Assembly: GCA_015069525.1 (NCBI GenBank)
Contig: SVIK01000010.1
Span: 1-21,727, forward strand
DNA: 21,727 bases
DNA from: Clostridiales bacterium
GTDB taxonomy: Bacteria; Bacillota; Clostridia; Christensenellales; Borkfalkiaceae
Direction: 5' to 3'
Below, in pieces: positions 1-6,372 of this stretch. The notes below the pieces were generated by a model. That model was not told the DNA's origin and did no database searches. It saw nothing but the letters and a program-made list of their open reading frames with translations. The position numbers and the translations under genes are program-made. How positions within the stretch are numbered: the stretch's first letter is position 1; every line of letters begins with the position of its first letter.

Positions 1-180
1 ATACACGGGCACGGCAATTTGACGGAAATATTCGCCAATGCGCTCCGTCGTAAACGCTTTTTCGCCAAACGAGAAGATACGCCAAACCTGCACGATAAAC
101 GCCACCCCTACGAGCACCGTCCACGCGCTTAAAAATAAGGCAAACCACCTCTTTACGTTTTTCTTGCTTTTATCCGTCAT
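1..180 (-). CDS. N-terminal part of a hypothetical membrane protein (cut by window edge)
   Basis: The reading frame opens with ATG at 180-178 and stays open to the window edge (60 codons). The start is supported by AGAGG about eight bases upstream and by a consensus promoter behind it. The visible protein begins MTDKSKKNVKRW, a short basic cytoplasmic leader, followed by a hydrophobic segment at about residues 12-30 (FALFLSAWTVLVGVAFIVQVW) and then a polar stretch ending in EYFRQIAVPVY. This is typical of the first transmembrane helix of an inner-membrane protein without a cleaved signal. I do not recognise the family. It is transcribed divergently from the large lipoprotein gene, about 280 bp apart, so no shared function is implied. 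Confidence 0.75.
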   Translation of the reverse strand, partial: MTDKSKKNVKRWFALFLSAWTVLVGVAFIVQVWRIFSFGEKAFTTERIGEYFRQIAVPVY

Positions 181-219
181 AAAAGACCTCTTTTGCGGAT
201 TTTTTCTTCACACCATTCC

Positions 220-248
220 ATTATATACAAACTTTTTCCTTCTGTCAA
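220..248 (-). promoter_or_regulatory. Sigma-A type promoter for the membrane protein gene
   Basis: On the minus strand, TTGACA (248-243) is followed by a 17-bp spacer and TATAAT (225-220). Both hexamers match the consensus fully. The predicted start point near 213 leaves a leader of about 33 bases with the ribosome binding site of the 180-to-1 gene. Confidence 0.85.
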
Positions 249-322
249 GCAATTCTGGAATTTCGCGTACTCTTTTCCTTTGTGAAATGCAAATAAAAAC
301 ACAGAAAACGGCAAAAAAATTC

Positions 323-351
323 TTGTGTTTTTCTTGCGTTTATAGTATAAT
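323..351 (+). promoter_or_regulatory. Sigma-A type promoter for the large lipoprotein gene
   Basis: TTGTGT (323-328), 17-bp spacer, TATAAT (346-351). The -10 is perfect and the -35 is partial. Predicted start near 358, giving a 5' leader of about 100 nt before the ATG at 458. The leader ends with a small inverted repeat (ACCGTGAATACGGT, 430-443) just before the ACGGAG ribosome binding site. Confidence 0.7.
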
Positions 352-457
352 GTAAGAGTATCGTTAAAAGGGAGAGTATGCGTTTCCACCATTTTTAGGA
401 AAACGCCTTTCCTCAAAATGAAAATCTTTACCGTGAATACGGTATAACGGAGTATTT

Positions 458-3400
458 ATGAAAAAATTCACGATTGCGTTCTTATTGGCTCTTTCCGCGA
501 CCTGCATCGGCATTGCAACGGGCTGTGGCGAGGATGAAAACCCGAACGGCAACAACAACGCACCCACAATGGGCGAAACGCGCACGATAACGTTAGAAGC
601 GGGCGAGGGCTATTCCATTGTCGGCGACGGCGTGACGTACGACGAAGAAAACGACTGCTGGGTGGCGCAAGCACCGGAAGGAACTACCTTCTCCTTCGCG
701 CTTGACCTTGGTGCGTTTTATACGGGTATCCCCACCGTCACGGTTGGCAACGTCGCACTTGCCGAAGCAAACGGGACGTACTCCTTTAACGTAGCGGGCG
801 ATTCCTCCGTGGAAATCGACGGCGTTATCAAAGACGTTTCCGCCATGGTTGGGACTGGCTCGTTTAGCGACGCGTTCGTCGTGTCCCGCCCTATTGACCT
901 ACTCTATATCGCAGAACAGGTAAACGCGGGCAACGAAACGTATTCGAAAGCGGCGTACGTGCTTGCAAACGATATCGATTGCAAGGGCGAAACCATCGAC
1001 GTTATTGGGGACAACGAAAACAACCCGTTCAGCGGTTGCTTTACCTGCCTTACCAACTCCGAAACGGGTGAAATGGAAAGATATGCAATCTCCAATTTCA
1101 AAATTGAGGCAGACGACGCAAACTACGTAGGCTTGTTCGGTTGCGTACAAGTGGATATGACGGTGACGAGTAGCGGTCTTTTCTACGGTATCCGTATCAA
1201 GGATTTCGAAATCAACGCCTCCACCGCACAGCTTGGTGTGTTTAACCGCAATATCTACTGCGGTGGGCTCGTTGGGTACGGTCTTGGTATGCGCGCATAC
1301 CTTTGCGACGCAACGAACGGCACAATCAACCTCACCGCCGCCGAAAACGAATTCTCCTTCGTAGGCGGGCTCGTCGGGGTGCAACAAGCGGTATACATGC
1401 AAGAGTACAACCAATTCTACCCCGCGGAAACGGCATACGCAAACGTGGACGTAGACGTAAGTGTCGTCAACGGTACGGCTTTATACGCAGGTGGTATTGC
1501 AGGATATCTTTATACGAATTCCTTTATTACTCCCTCGTATATACATAATTCTTATTCTACCGGCAATATCAACGGTGCCGTTCGTACGGGCGGTATCGTA
1601 GGCGGACTTGGACAATATTCCTCCGTAGCGTCTTCCTATTCCTCCGGCAACGTACACGCTAATGCAATCTACACGAAGGAAGCGGAAGGCATTGACCCTG
1701 AATACTGTATTGCGTATGCGGGCGGTATTGCGGGCTTTGCGGAAAACGATACCGTGGTAAATAACTGTTTCTACGTTGGTAAAGTGACGGCAAGTGCAAA
1801 AGACAAAGCTCCGGCTGAAAAAACGCACTTTGCGATTGGCGGTGGCGACGAAGACGAAAGCGTTTCCGTAGCTTCGCGCAAATACGTCGTTTACGATTGT
1901 TTGGATTCCATTGACGAAAATGCTATCCTCACCACCATTAAAGAAACGCTCGGTTGGCAATCCTTTAACTGGGTTATTACCGACACCTCGTATCCCACTA
2001 TCAATTACGAATCCTCGTCCGAAAGCGTGACAACGACTATTTCTATCCAATACGTGGATAAACAAGGCAACGCCGTAAAAGTGGGCGGAGCGGAAAACCA
2101 ACTGTATTCCGTCACGGACTCCTACGAGCCGATTGCCAATGCTTTTGTAGACGGATTCCTCGATTTGTATCTTGCGGGCGACGATAGAAAATCCCTTTCG
2201 TTTGGGTATTTCTTCGACAAGGCGTGCACGCAACCCGTACCCTACTCCTTCCTCTCGACGAGAAACTTGACTTTATACGTAGGTTTTACGAACCCCGAAG
2301 CAATCGTGGGCGAATACAACCTTGCGGTAAGCGGTGCGGAAAAACCTTTAACCATTAACGTGCTTGACGATGGTATCGTAGAATGCGCAGACGGCACCGT
2401 TTCTACCACGGCGTACTATCAATACGACGGGGAAACGCTTATCATTGAAGGCGCTCGGCTTGCGAGATATTTCTTTGGTGAAGTGGATAAAGACCAAAGC
2501 GTGAACGAAGATACGCTCTTCGATTTGAACCGCTACGTTTCCTATTATTTCAAGGCGACAAAAACGGCTAACGGATTAGACCTTTACGACGGTACGTATT
2601 TCACGGCGGGAGCTCCGCTGAAAGCGTATTCCCCTACGCAGTTCACGAAAATCGGTGCTTACTACGTTTGGGATAACGACGACGTGACGGAATACGTATT
2701 CCTTCCCGACGGCACGGGTACGCGCGACAATAAGAAAATCACGTACGCCTACGCGGACGGTAAGTTGACGATTAACGGGGCAACGGAACTGAACGTTTCC
2801 GATTTGATTGCGTACGATAACTTGAAGGGCGTATGGCAAAAATCCGCGTCCGTGCAAAAGATTTTCGATTTCGACGGTATTGATAGATGGGAATCCTACC
2901 TTCGCGTTGAAAAACGCGACATGGCGAAATACAGCGTTTCTTTCGAGGAAGCTAATAAGATAAAAGGTAGCTATGAAACGGCGGACAACGGCACCACCTA
3001 TATCCTCTACGATAACAACGGCGCGGAATATGCAACGGTGACCTTTGACGAATACGGTTTCTTACAAGTTTCCTATAAAGCAGGTGGCGTAGAAAGCTAT
3101 TCGGCGGAAAACAGCTTCTTAGGCGAATGGAAAACGCGTGGTATTACCCTCCGCTTTGACGGTATCACCAAAGAGGGCGTGGGCATGGCAACCGTCACCT
3201 TCGACACGTTGAAAGTTTCCTATCCCCTCACCTATTCCGCAAGCGAAACGGCTACGCCTTTCACCTACGTTTGCTTGTACTATGAAGGAGAAGTGTTCGG
3301 CTACTTCTATCGCGACGCTTTAACCAACACCTTACAAGTGACGATGTACGACCCCGCGAGCATGGACGGTAGCTATGCAACCTACTACTTCTCTCTCGTG

Positions 3401-5059
3401 AACGTATTCGACAGCGTTTGGATTAGCAACGATACAAACCTCGACGATATTACCTTTGACGGAATTGGCTCTTTCAATGCGAACGGCGACTGGGTTGGCA
3501 AACTCACGCTTAACGGAAAGAATTTGGAATACACCTTGGAAAACGGTTCGCTTGACGGATACTTCTATTACGAAGGCGCAAGATACACCCTTTCCTACGA
3601 CATTGAAAACGGCATTGTGTTAATCAATACGGATATCACGTTAGAACGTAAAGACGCGCTTGCGGATACCGACTTCGTTTCTATCAACGACGGTGCAATC
3701 TCCTCCTTCTCCTTCGACGGTAAGAGCAACCTTACGGCGGGCGGACAAATGAAAGCAACGTTAGCAGGCGAAGAAAGCGCAACGTACGGCTATAAAAAGC
3801 TTTCGGAAAACAGCTATACAATCTTCGACGGCTTGCAACAAGTGGGTACGATTGTTTTGAACGAAAAGAAAGCTTGCTACGATATCACTTTGAACGGCGT
3901 TTCCTATCAAACGTATATCCGCAACGAATACATCGGCAACTGGGCGTTGAGTGGCGAATTTGCAGAGAACGCTTTCGTAATCGGCGCGACCGACCTTGAC
4001 GGCTATATCCACGGTACTTTCCGTGGCGAACCCGTTAAGATTAAGGAACTCGGCACCGACTACTACTCCTTCTCCTGTGAAATCGAAGGCATGCCCGTCA
4101 CGTATTACATGTACATGCTTTACGACAACACGACGGAAAAATTCGATAGCTTCGCTATTTCCGAGTATACGAGCCTCGTCTACGGCGAATATATCCTTTG
4201 TTCGCATATCGACCCGATGCAAGGCGAATGGAAGCTCGACGGCAAAGAAGACGCAGACTTTACCATCTCCTTCGACGGTGTACAAAGTTCTTACAGCAAC
4301 GGTATTGCAACTCTTTCGTATAAAGGTTATGCAACCTATTACAACTACCGTATCTATACGGACAACAACGGCAACGTGGAATCGGTAATGCTGTGGTCGC
4401 AAAACGCGTATAACGGCGACACGTTGTACTACAAGCTTACCCCTAGCGAAACCACGATAAAAGGCGCGTTTGTACGCGGGGATAAAGCGTTTGTCCGTTC
4501 GGAAATTGATTCCTTGTTCAAAATGCAAGCGAAAGGCAACGACGGATACCTTTACACCTTCGACGGCGAAAACCTTGACAACGATACTTGGGGCACGATA
4601 ACGGCAACGAAAAACGGCGCTCCTACCCGAACGCTGAAATACGATATCGTATCCTTTAACGACAACAAAACGGCAACCATTACCGTAAAAGAAATCGTTG
4701 ACGGAAAAGTAAAAACGTATACGGCAACGCTCGACTATAATCAAAATACAGACCTGAAACTCACGTTCGTTGAATTGAACGTCGACGCCTTGGGCAAGCT
4801 GGAAGCAATGGATTCCAAGGGATATACGTATTCTTTCGACGGAAAGAGCGACGGGGAAACAGCGGGTACGATTACCGTATCCAAATACGGCAACACGACG
4901 AAATCTATGACCTATGAAATCGAAGCAATTTCCTTCGAAAATCAAACGGTGACGATTACGGCGAAAGAAACCGTGGAAGGCAAAGAAACGACTTACACGG
5001 CAACGCTTGATTACAGTGGCGAAAACATTACGATTACGTTTGTTTTGAAACAAGCTTAA
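458..5059 (+). CDS. Large cell-surface lipoprotein with GLUG repeats and lipocalin-like beta repeats
   Basis: A 1533-residue protein. The start is fixed by ACGGAG six bases upstream. Residues 1-22 form a lipoprotein signal peptide and IATGC gives a lipobox with Cys23, so membrane anchoring by lipidation is expected. About residues 265-450 carry GLUG-type repeats (GGLVGYG, GGLVGV, AGGIAGY, GGIVGG, AGGIAGF), which usually form a right-handed beta-helix in surface adhesins or carbohydrate-associated proteins. From about 560 onward there are many blocks of the pattern G-x-W/Y ... F-D/P-D-G-x-G (for example VGEY, LGEWKTRG, IGNW, QGEWKLDG), reminiscent of lipocalin-like or META-type beta barrels. 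The C-terminus is a two-copy tandem repeat. No catalytic motif, LPXTG or C-terminal helix is visible. It is monocistronic, between its own promoter and terminator. Adhesion or polymer binding outside the cell is inference; the exact function is unknown. Confidence 0.9.
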   Translation: MKKFTIAFLLALSATCIGIATGCGEDENPNGNNNAPTMGETRTITLEAGEGYSIVGDGVTYDEENDCWVAQAPEGTTFSFALDLGAFYTGIPTVTVGNVALAEANGTYSFNVAGDSSVEIDGVIKDVSAMVGTGSFSDAFVVSRPIDLLYIAEQVNAGNETYSKAAYVLANDIDCKGETIDVIGDNENNPFSGCFTCLTNSETGEMERYAISNFKIEADDANYVGLFGCVQVDMTVTSSGLFYGIRIKDFEINASTAQLGVFNRNIYCGGLVGYGLGMRAYLCDATNGTINLTAAENEFSFVGGLVGVQQAVYMQEYNQFYPAETAYANVDVDVSVVNGTALYAGGIAGYLYTNSFITPSYIHNSYSTGNINGAVRTGGIVGGLGQYSSVASSYSSGNVHANAIYTKEAEGIDPEYCIAYAGGIAGFAENDTVVNNCFYVGKVTASAKDKAPAEKTHFAIGGGDEDESVSVASRKYVVYDCLDSIDENAILTTIKETLGWQSFNWVITDTSYPTINYESSSESVTTTISIQYVDKQGNAVKVGGAENQLYSVTDSYEPIANAFVDGFLDLYLAGDDRKSLSFGYFFDKACTQPVPYSFLSTRNLTLYVGFTNPEAIVGEYNLAVSGAEKPLTINVLDDGIVECADGTVSTTAYYQYDGETLIIEGARLARYFFGEVDKDQSVNEDTLFDLNRYVSYYFKATKTANGLDLYDGTYFTAGAPLKAYSPTQFTKIGAYYVWDNDDVTEYVFLPDGTGTRDNKKITYAYADGKLTINGATELNVSDLIAYDNLKGVWQKSASVQKIFDFDGIDRWESYLRVEKRDMAKYSVSFEEANKIKGSYETADNGTTYILYDNNGAEYATVTFDEYGFLQVSYKAGGVESYSAENSFLGEWKTRGITLRFDGITKEGVGMATVTFDTLKVSYPLTYSASETATPFTYVCLYYEGEVFGYFYRDALTNTLQVTMYDPASMDGSYATYYFSLVNVFDSVWISNDTNLDDITFDGIGSFNANGDWVGKLTLNGKNLEYTLENGSLDGYFYYEGARYTLSYDIENGIVLINTDITLERKDALADTDFVSINDGAISSFSFDGKSNLTAGGQMKATLAGEESATYGYKKLSENSYTIFDGLQQVGTIVLNEKKACYDITLNGVSYQTYIRNEYIGNWALSGEFAENAFVIGATDLDGYIHGTFRGEPVKIKELGTDYYSFSCEIEGMPVTYYMYMLYDNTTEKFDSFAISEYTSLVYGEYILCSHIDPMQGEWKLDGKEDADFTISFDGVQSSYSNGIATLSYKGYATYYNYRIYTDNNGNVESVMLWSQNAYNGDTLYYKLTPSETTIKGAFVRGDKAFVRSEIDSLFKMQAKGNDGYLYTFDGENLDNDTWGTITATKNGAPTRTLKYDIVSFNDNKTATITVKEIVDGKVKTYTATLDYNQNTDLKLTFVELNVDALGKLEAMDSKGYTYSFDGKSDGETAGTITVSKYGNTTKSMTYEIEAISFENQTVTITAKETVEGKETTYTATLDYSGENITITFVLKQA
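4514..5056 (+). repeat. Two-copy tandem protein repeat, period 92 codons
   Basis: Residues about 1353-1444 and 1445-1533 of the lipoprotein align throughout: LFKMQAKGNDGYLYTFDG versus LGKLEAMDSKGYTYSFDG, then GTITATKNG versus GTITVSKYG, and KTYTATLDY versus TTYTATLDY. The second copy starts at 4790. The divergence is moderate, so the duplication is not recent. Confidence 0.85.
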
Positions 5060-5080
5060 CCGCCTAAATAAGGCAAATCT

Positions 5081-5119
5081 AACGCCACCCGATAAGTTAA
5101 TCGGGTGGCGTTATTTTTT
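5081..5119 (+). terminator. Intrinsic terminator of the lipoprotein gene
   Basis: A perfect 13-bp stem (AACGCCACCCGAT, 5081-5093; partner 5100-5112) with a 6-nt loop, followed by ATTTTTT. It begins 22 bases after the stop codon. Confidence 0.95.
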
Positions 5120-5313
5120 GCGTTTTTAACGCATTTAAAGGCTTTTAAAATTGGATAAGGCGTGACTATGCCGTCGTTTTTTGAATTCCTTTTCCTTTCT
5201 CCCCTTATCATATAGAAAAAAAATACAAGACGTGTACTTACTTTAAAAAGCCCACAAAAAAAATCAACGCCTACACGCGCTCTTCCCATAGGGATTTTAA
5301 TTGAATAGTTTAG
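5120..5313. other. Gene-free A/T-rich stretch between two terminators
   Basis: I see no credible coding region here. The one open frame on the minus strand (5289-5056) lacks a ribosome binding site and runs through the terminator at 5081-5119. A weak promoter-like pair, TTGAAT (5181-5186) with TTATCA (5205-5210), could start a short transcript ending at the terminator at 5314, but its -10 is poor. Confidence 0.4.
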
Positions 5314-5353
5314 AAAACTCGACTTATAAAAAAGTCGAGTTTTCTTTTCTTTT
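5314..5353 (+). terminator. Orphan intrinsic terminator
   Basis: A perfect 12-bp stem (AAAACTCGACTT, 5314-5325; partner 5332-5343) with a 6-nt loop, followed by CTTTTCTTTT. The upstream lipoprotein gene already ends at 5119, so this terminator either backs that one up or closes a small unannotated transcript from about 5215. Confidence 0.75.
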
Positions 5354-5368
5354 GCCTACAAAAACTGC

Positions 5369-5397
5369 TTGATAAATCTTTTTATATATGATATACT
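5369..5397 (+). promoter_or_regulatory. Strong promoter of the structured RNA
   Basis: TTGATA (5369-5374), 17-bp spacer, TATACT (5392-5397), five of six consensus bases in each hexamer. Predicted start is at or very near G5404, which is exactly the first paired base of the RNA structure described next. Confidence 0.8.
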
Positions 5398-5403
5398 AAT
5401 TAT

Positions 5404-5608
5404 GCCAAACCAACTGAATAAATTAGGCAAGAACTATTTTTATCTTTTTGGATAATTATATTCTTTTTGCGTTATATCCATAATGAGTTTGATAAAAATG
5501 CAAATTCCTACTGGATATAGCGTAGATATGTTCTTGCTTTTCAGTTGGTTTGGCGACTATCGGGGTTTGCGTTTTTTGTGCGTTTACTTCGGTAGGCGCA
5601 CTTTTTAT
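5404..5608 (+). ncRNA. Structured RNA of about 205 nt, rod with central bubble (6S-like or leader RNA)
   Basis: The stretch folds into one long rod by inspection. P1 pairs 5404-5418 with 5540-5554 (15 bp, no mismatch, starts GCCAAACC). P2 pairs 5427-5434 with 5530-5537 (8 bp, GCAAGAAC). P3 pairs 5469-5479 with 5513-5523 (11 bp, two G-U). P4 pairs 5485-5491 with 5501-5507 (7 bp, one G-U) and closes a 9-nt loop. Between P2 and P3 lies a large asymmetric bubble: 34 A/U-rich nt on the 5' side, 6 nt on the 3' side. A UUCG-capped terminator closes the unit. Promoter, rod, bubble, terminator and length resemble 6S RNA, which mimics an open promoter and binds RNA polymerase; that is inference, as I cannot match conserved 6S sequence. 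Alternatively it is a leader controlling the zinc-ribbon gene 28 nt downstream. There is no T-box or familiar riboswitch core, and no reverse transcriptase nearby as in a retron. Confidence 0.75.
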
Positions 5609-5610
5609 TT
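5578..5610 (+). terminator. UUCG-capped terminator of the structured RNA, upstream of the SHOCT gene
   Basis: A 10-bp stem, 5578-5587 with 5592-5601 (GTGCGTTTAC/GTAGGCGCAC, two G-U pairs), is closed by a C(UUCG)G tetraloop and followed by TTTTTATTT. It lies between the RNA promoter and the next gene's ribosome binding site, so transcription of that gene from 5369 would need read-through. A weaker competing pairing, CTATCG (5557-5562) with CGGTAG (5590-5595), would break this stem. Confidence 0.88.
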
Positions 5611-5635
5611 ATACTATTTTTAGGAGGTAGGTTTT

Positions 5636-6223
5636 ATGGCAAAATGCACGAACTGTGGCAAAAGTATGACGTGGGAACTTGTACAGCGTTATTGCACTGG
5701 GATAGACGGGGGGAAACATTTCATTTGCAAAAAGTGTTTTTCGAGTTTTTTGCATCCAGAAAGAATGATTTATGATTCGTCTATGGGGAAAATTATTGAA
5801 TTAAAGGCGGAAGAAGCGGAAATACATAAAAAATGTAATTCTTGCGGACATATTTTCAGCTTTAACAATCAAGATTTAAAGAGAAATAGGGATAAAGCAA
5901 AATCTGCTATATGGTCATCTTTAGGCGGTATAGCGGGTGCGATGAGCGGGGCGCATACGGCAAGCGCTGTGAATACGGGAAACGCAAATAGCGTACTCGA
6001 CGGTATCGTAGATTATAACAAATGCCCGCATTGCGGCTCTCGAGATTTGGTGATTTTAAGTTCGGAAGAAATGAAGAATGAGCGGGAAAAAAAGAAACAA
6101 AATTCGCAAGCTCCAGCGATTTCCACGGCAGATGAAATTAAAAAATATAAAGAATTATTAGACTGTGGAATAATTACACAAGAAGAATTTAACGAGAAGA
6201 AAAAACAACTTCTAGGCTTGTAA
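5636..6223 (+). CDS. Zinc-ribbon protein with C-terminal SHOCT domain
   Basis: A 195-residue protein; start fixed by AGGAGG (5622-5627), eight bases upstream. The N-terminus holds a zinc-ribbon-like Cys pattern (C4xxC7 and C31xxC34). A second pair of CxxC motifs, C67-C70 and C130-C133 (CNSCG and CPHCG), is split by a Gly/Ala-rich segment at about 91-112 that could be a glycine-zipper-like hairpin. Residues about 162-195 (DEIKKYKELLDCGIITQEEF, then KKQLL) are a classic SHOCT (short C-terminal oligomerisation) domain. Such proteins are common in Firmicutes and mobile DNA, with no single known reaction; nucleic-acid or protein binding with SHOCT-mediated oligomerisation is the reasonable inference. 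No promoter of its own is obvious, so it may depend on read-through from the structured RNA unit. Confidence 0.85.
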   Translation: MAKCTNCGKSMTWELVQRYCTGIDGGKHFICKKCFSSFLHPERMIYDSSMGKIIELKAEEAEIHKKCNSCGHIFSFNNQDLKRNRDKAKSAIWSSLGGIAGAMSGAHTASAVNTGNANSVLDGIVDYNKCPHCGSRDLVILSSEEMKNEREKKKQNSQAPAISTADEIKKYKELLDCGIITQEEFNEKKKQLLGL

Positions 6224-6227
6224 CTTA

Positions 6228-6249
6228 AAAGTATAGCACACTATACTTT
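6228..6249. terminator. Perfect hairpin just after the SHOCT gene
   Basis: AAAGTATAG (6228-6236), loop CACA, CTATACTTT (6241-6249). It sits 5 bases after the stop and has no long U-run, so it is more likely a 3' mRNA-stabilising hairpin than a terminator. Confidence 0.55.
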
Positions 6250-6282
6250 GCAAGCAAAGTTGAGTGTTTTTGCAAAGCAAAG

Positions 6283-6314
6283 AAAGACTAACGAAAAAAA
6301 TTCGTTAGTCTTTT
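6283..6314. terminator. Intrinsic terminator between the convergent SHOCT and protease genes
   Basis: A perfect 13-bp stem (AAAGACTAACGAA, 6283-6295; partner 6301-6313) with an A5 loop. On the plus strand it ends in TTTT; on the minus strand it is followed by CTTTCTTTG, so it may also end the protease transcript, whose stop lies 59 bases away. Confidence 0.85.
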
Positions 6315-6372
6315 ATCTTGTCTAAAAAATCCCTAAGGGTAACGAGCATACGACGTTGATTTTTTGTTTTTA

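Noticed and set aside
3761..5053. A 430-codon minus-strand open frame antisense to the lipoprotein
   Set aside because: Mirror of the repetitive lipoprotein coding strand; no start signals and no protein-like domain.
5056..5289. 77-codon minus-strand frame in the intergenic region
   Set aside because: No ribosome binding site and it reads through the lipoprotein terminator hairpin.
5402..5455. Leader peptide ATG at 5402 (17 codons, MPNQLNKLGKNYFYLFG) at the start of the structured RNA
   Set aside because: The predicted transcript begins at about 5404, so the ATG is not transcribed or is leaderless, and no ribosome binding site exists.
5404..5554. Retron msr-msd or a MITE, because of the long terminal inverted repeat
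   Set aside because: No reverse transcriptase follows, no target-site duplication is visible around the inverted repeats, and a dedicated promoter and terminator frame the unit.
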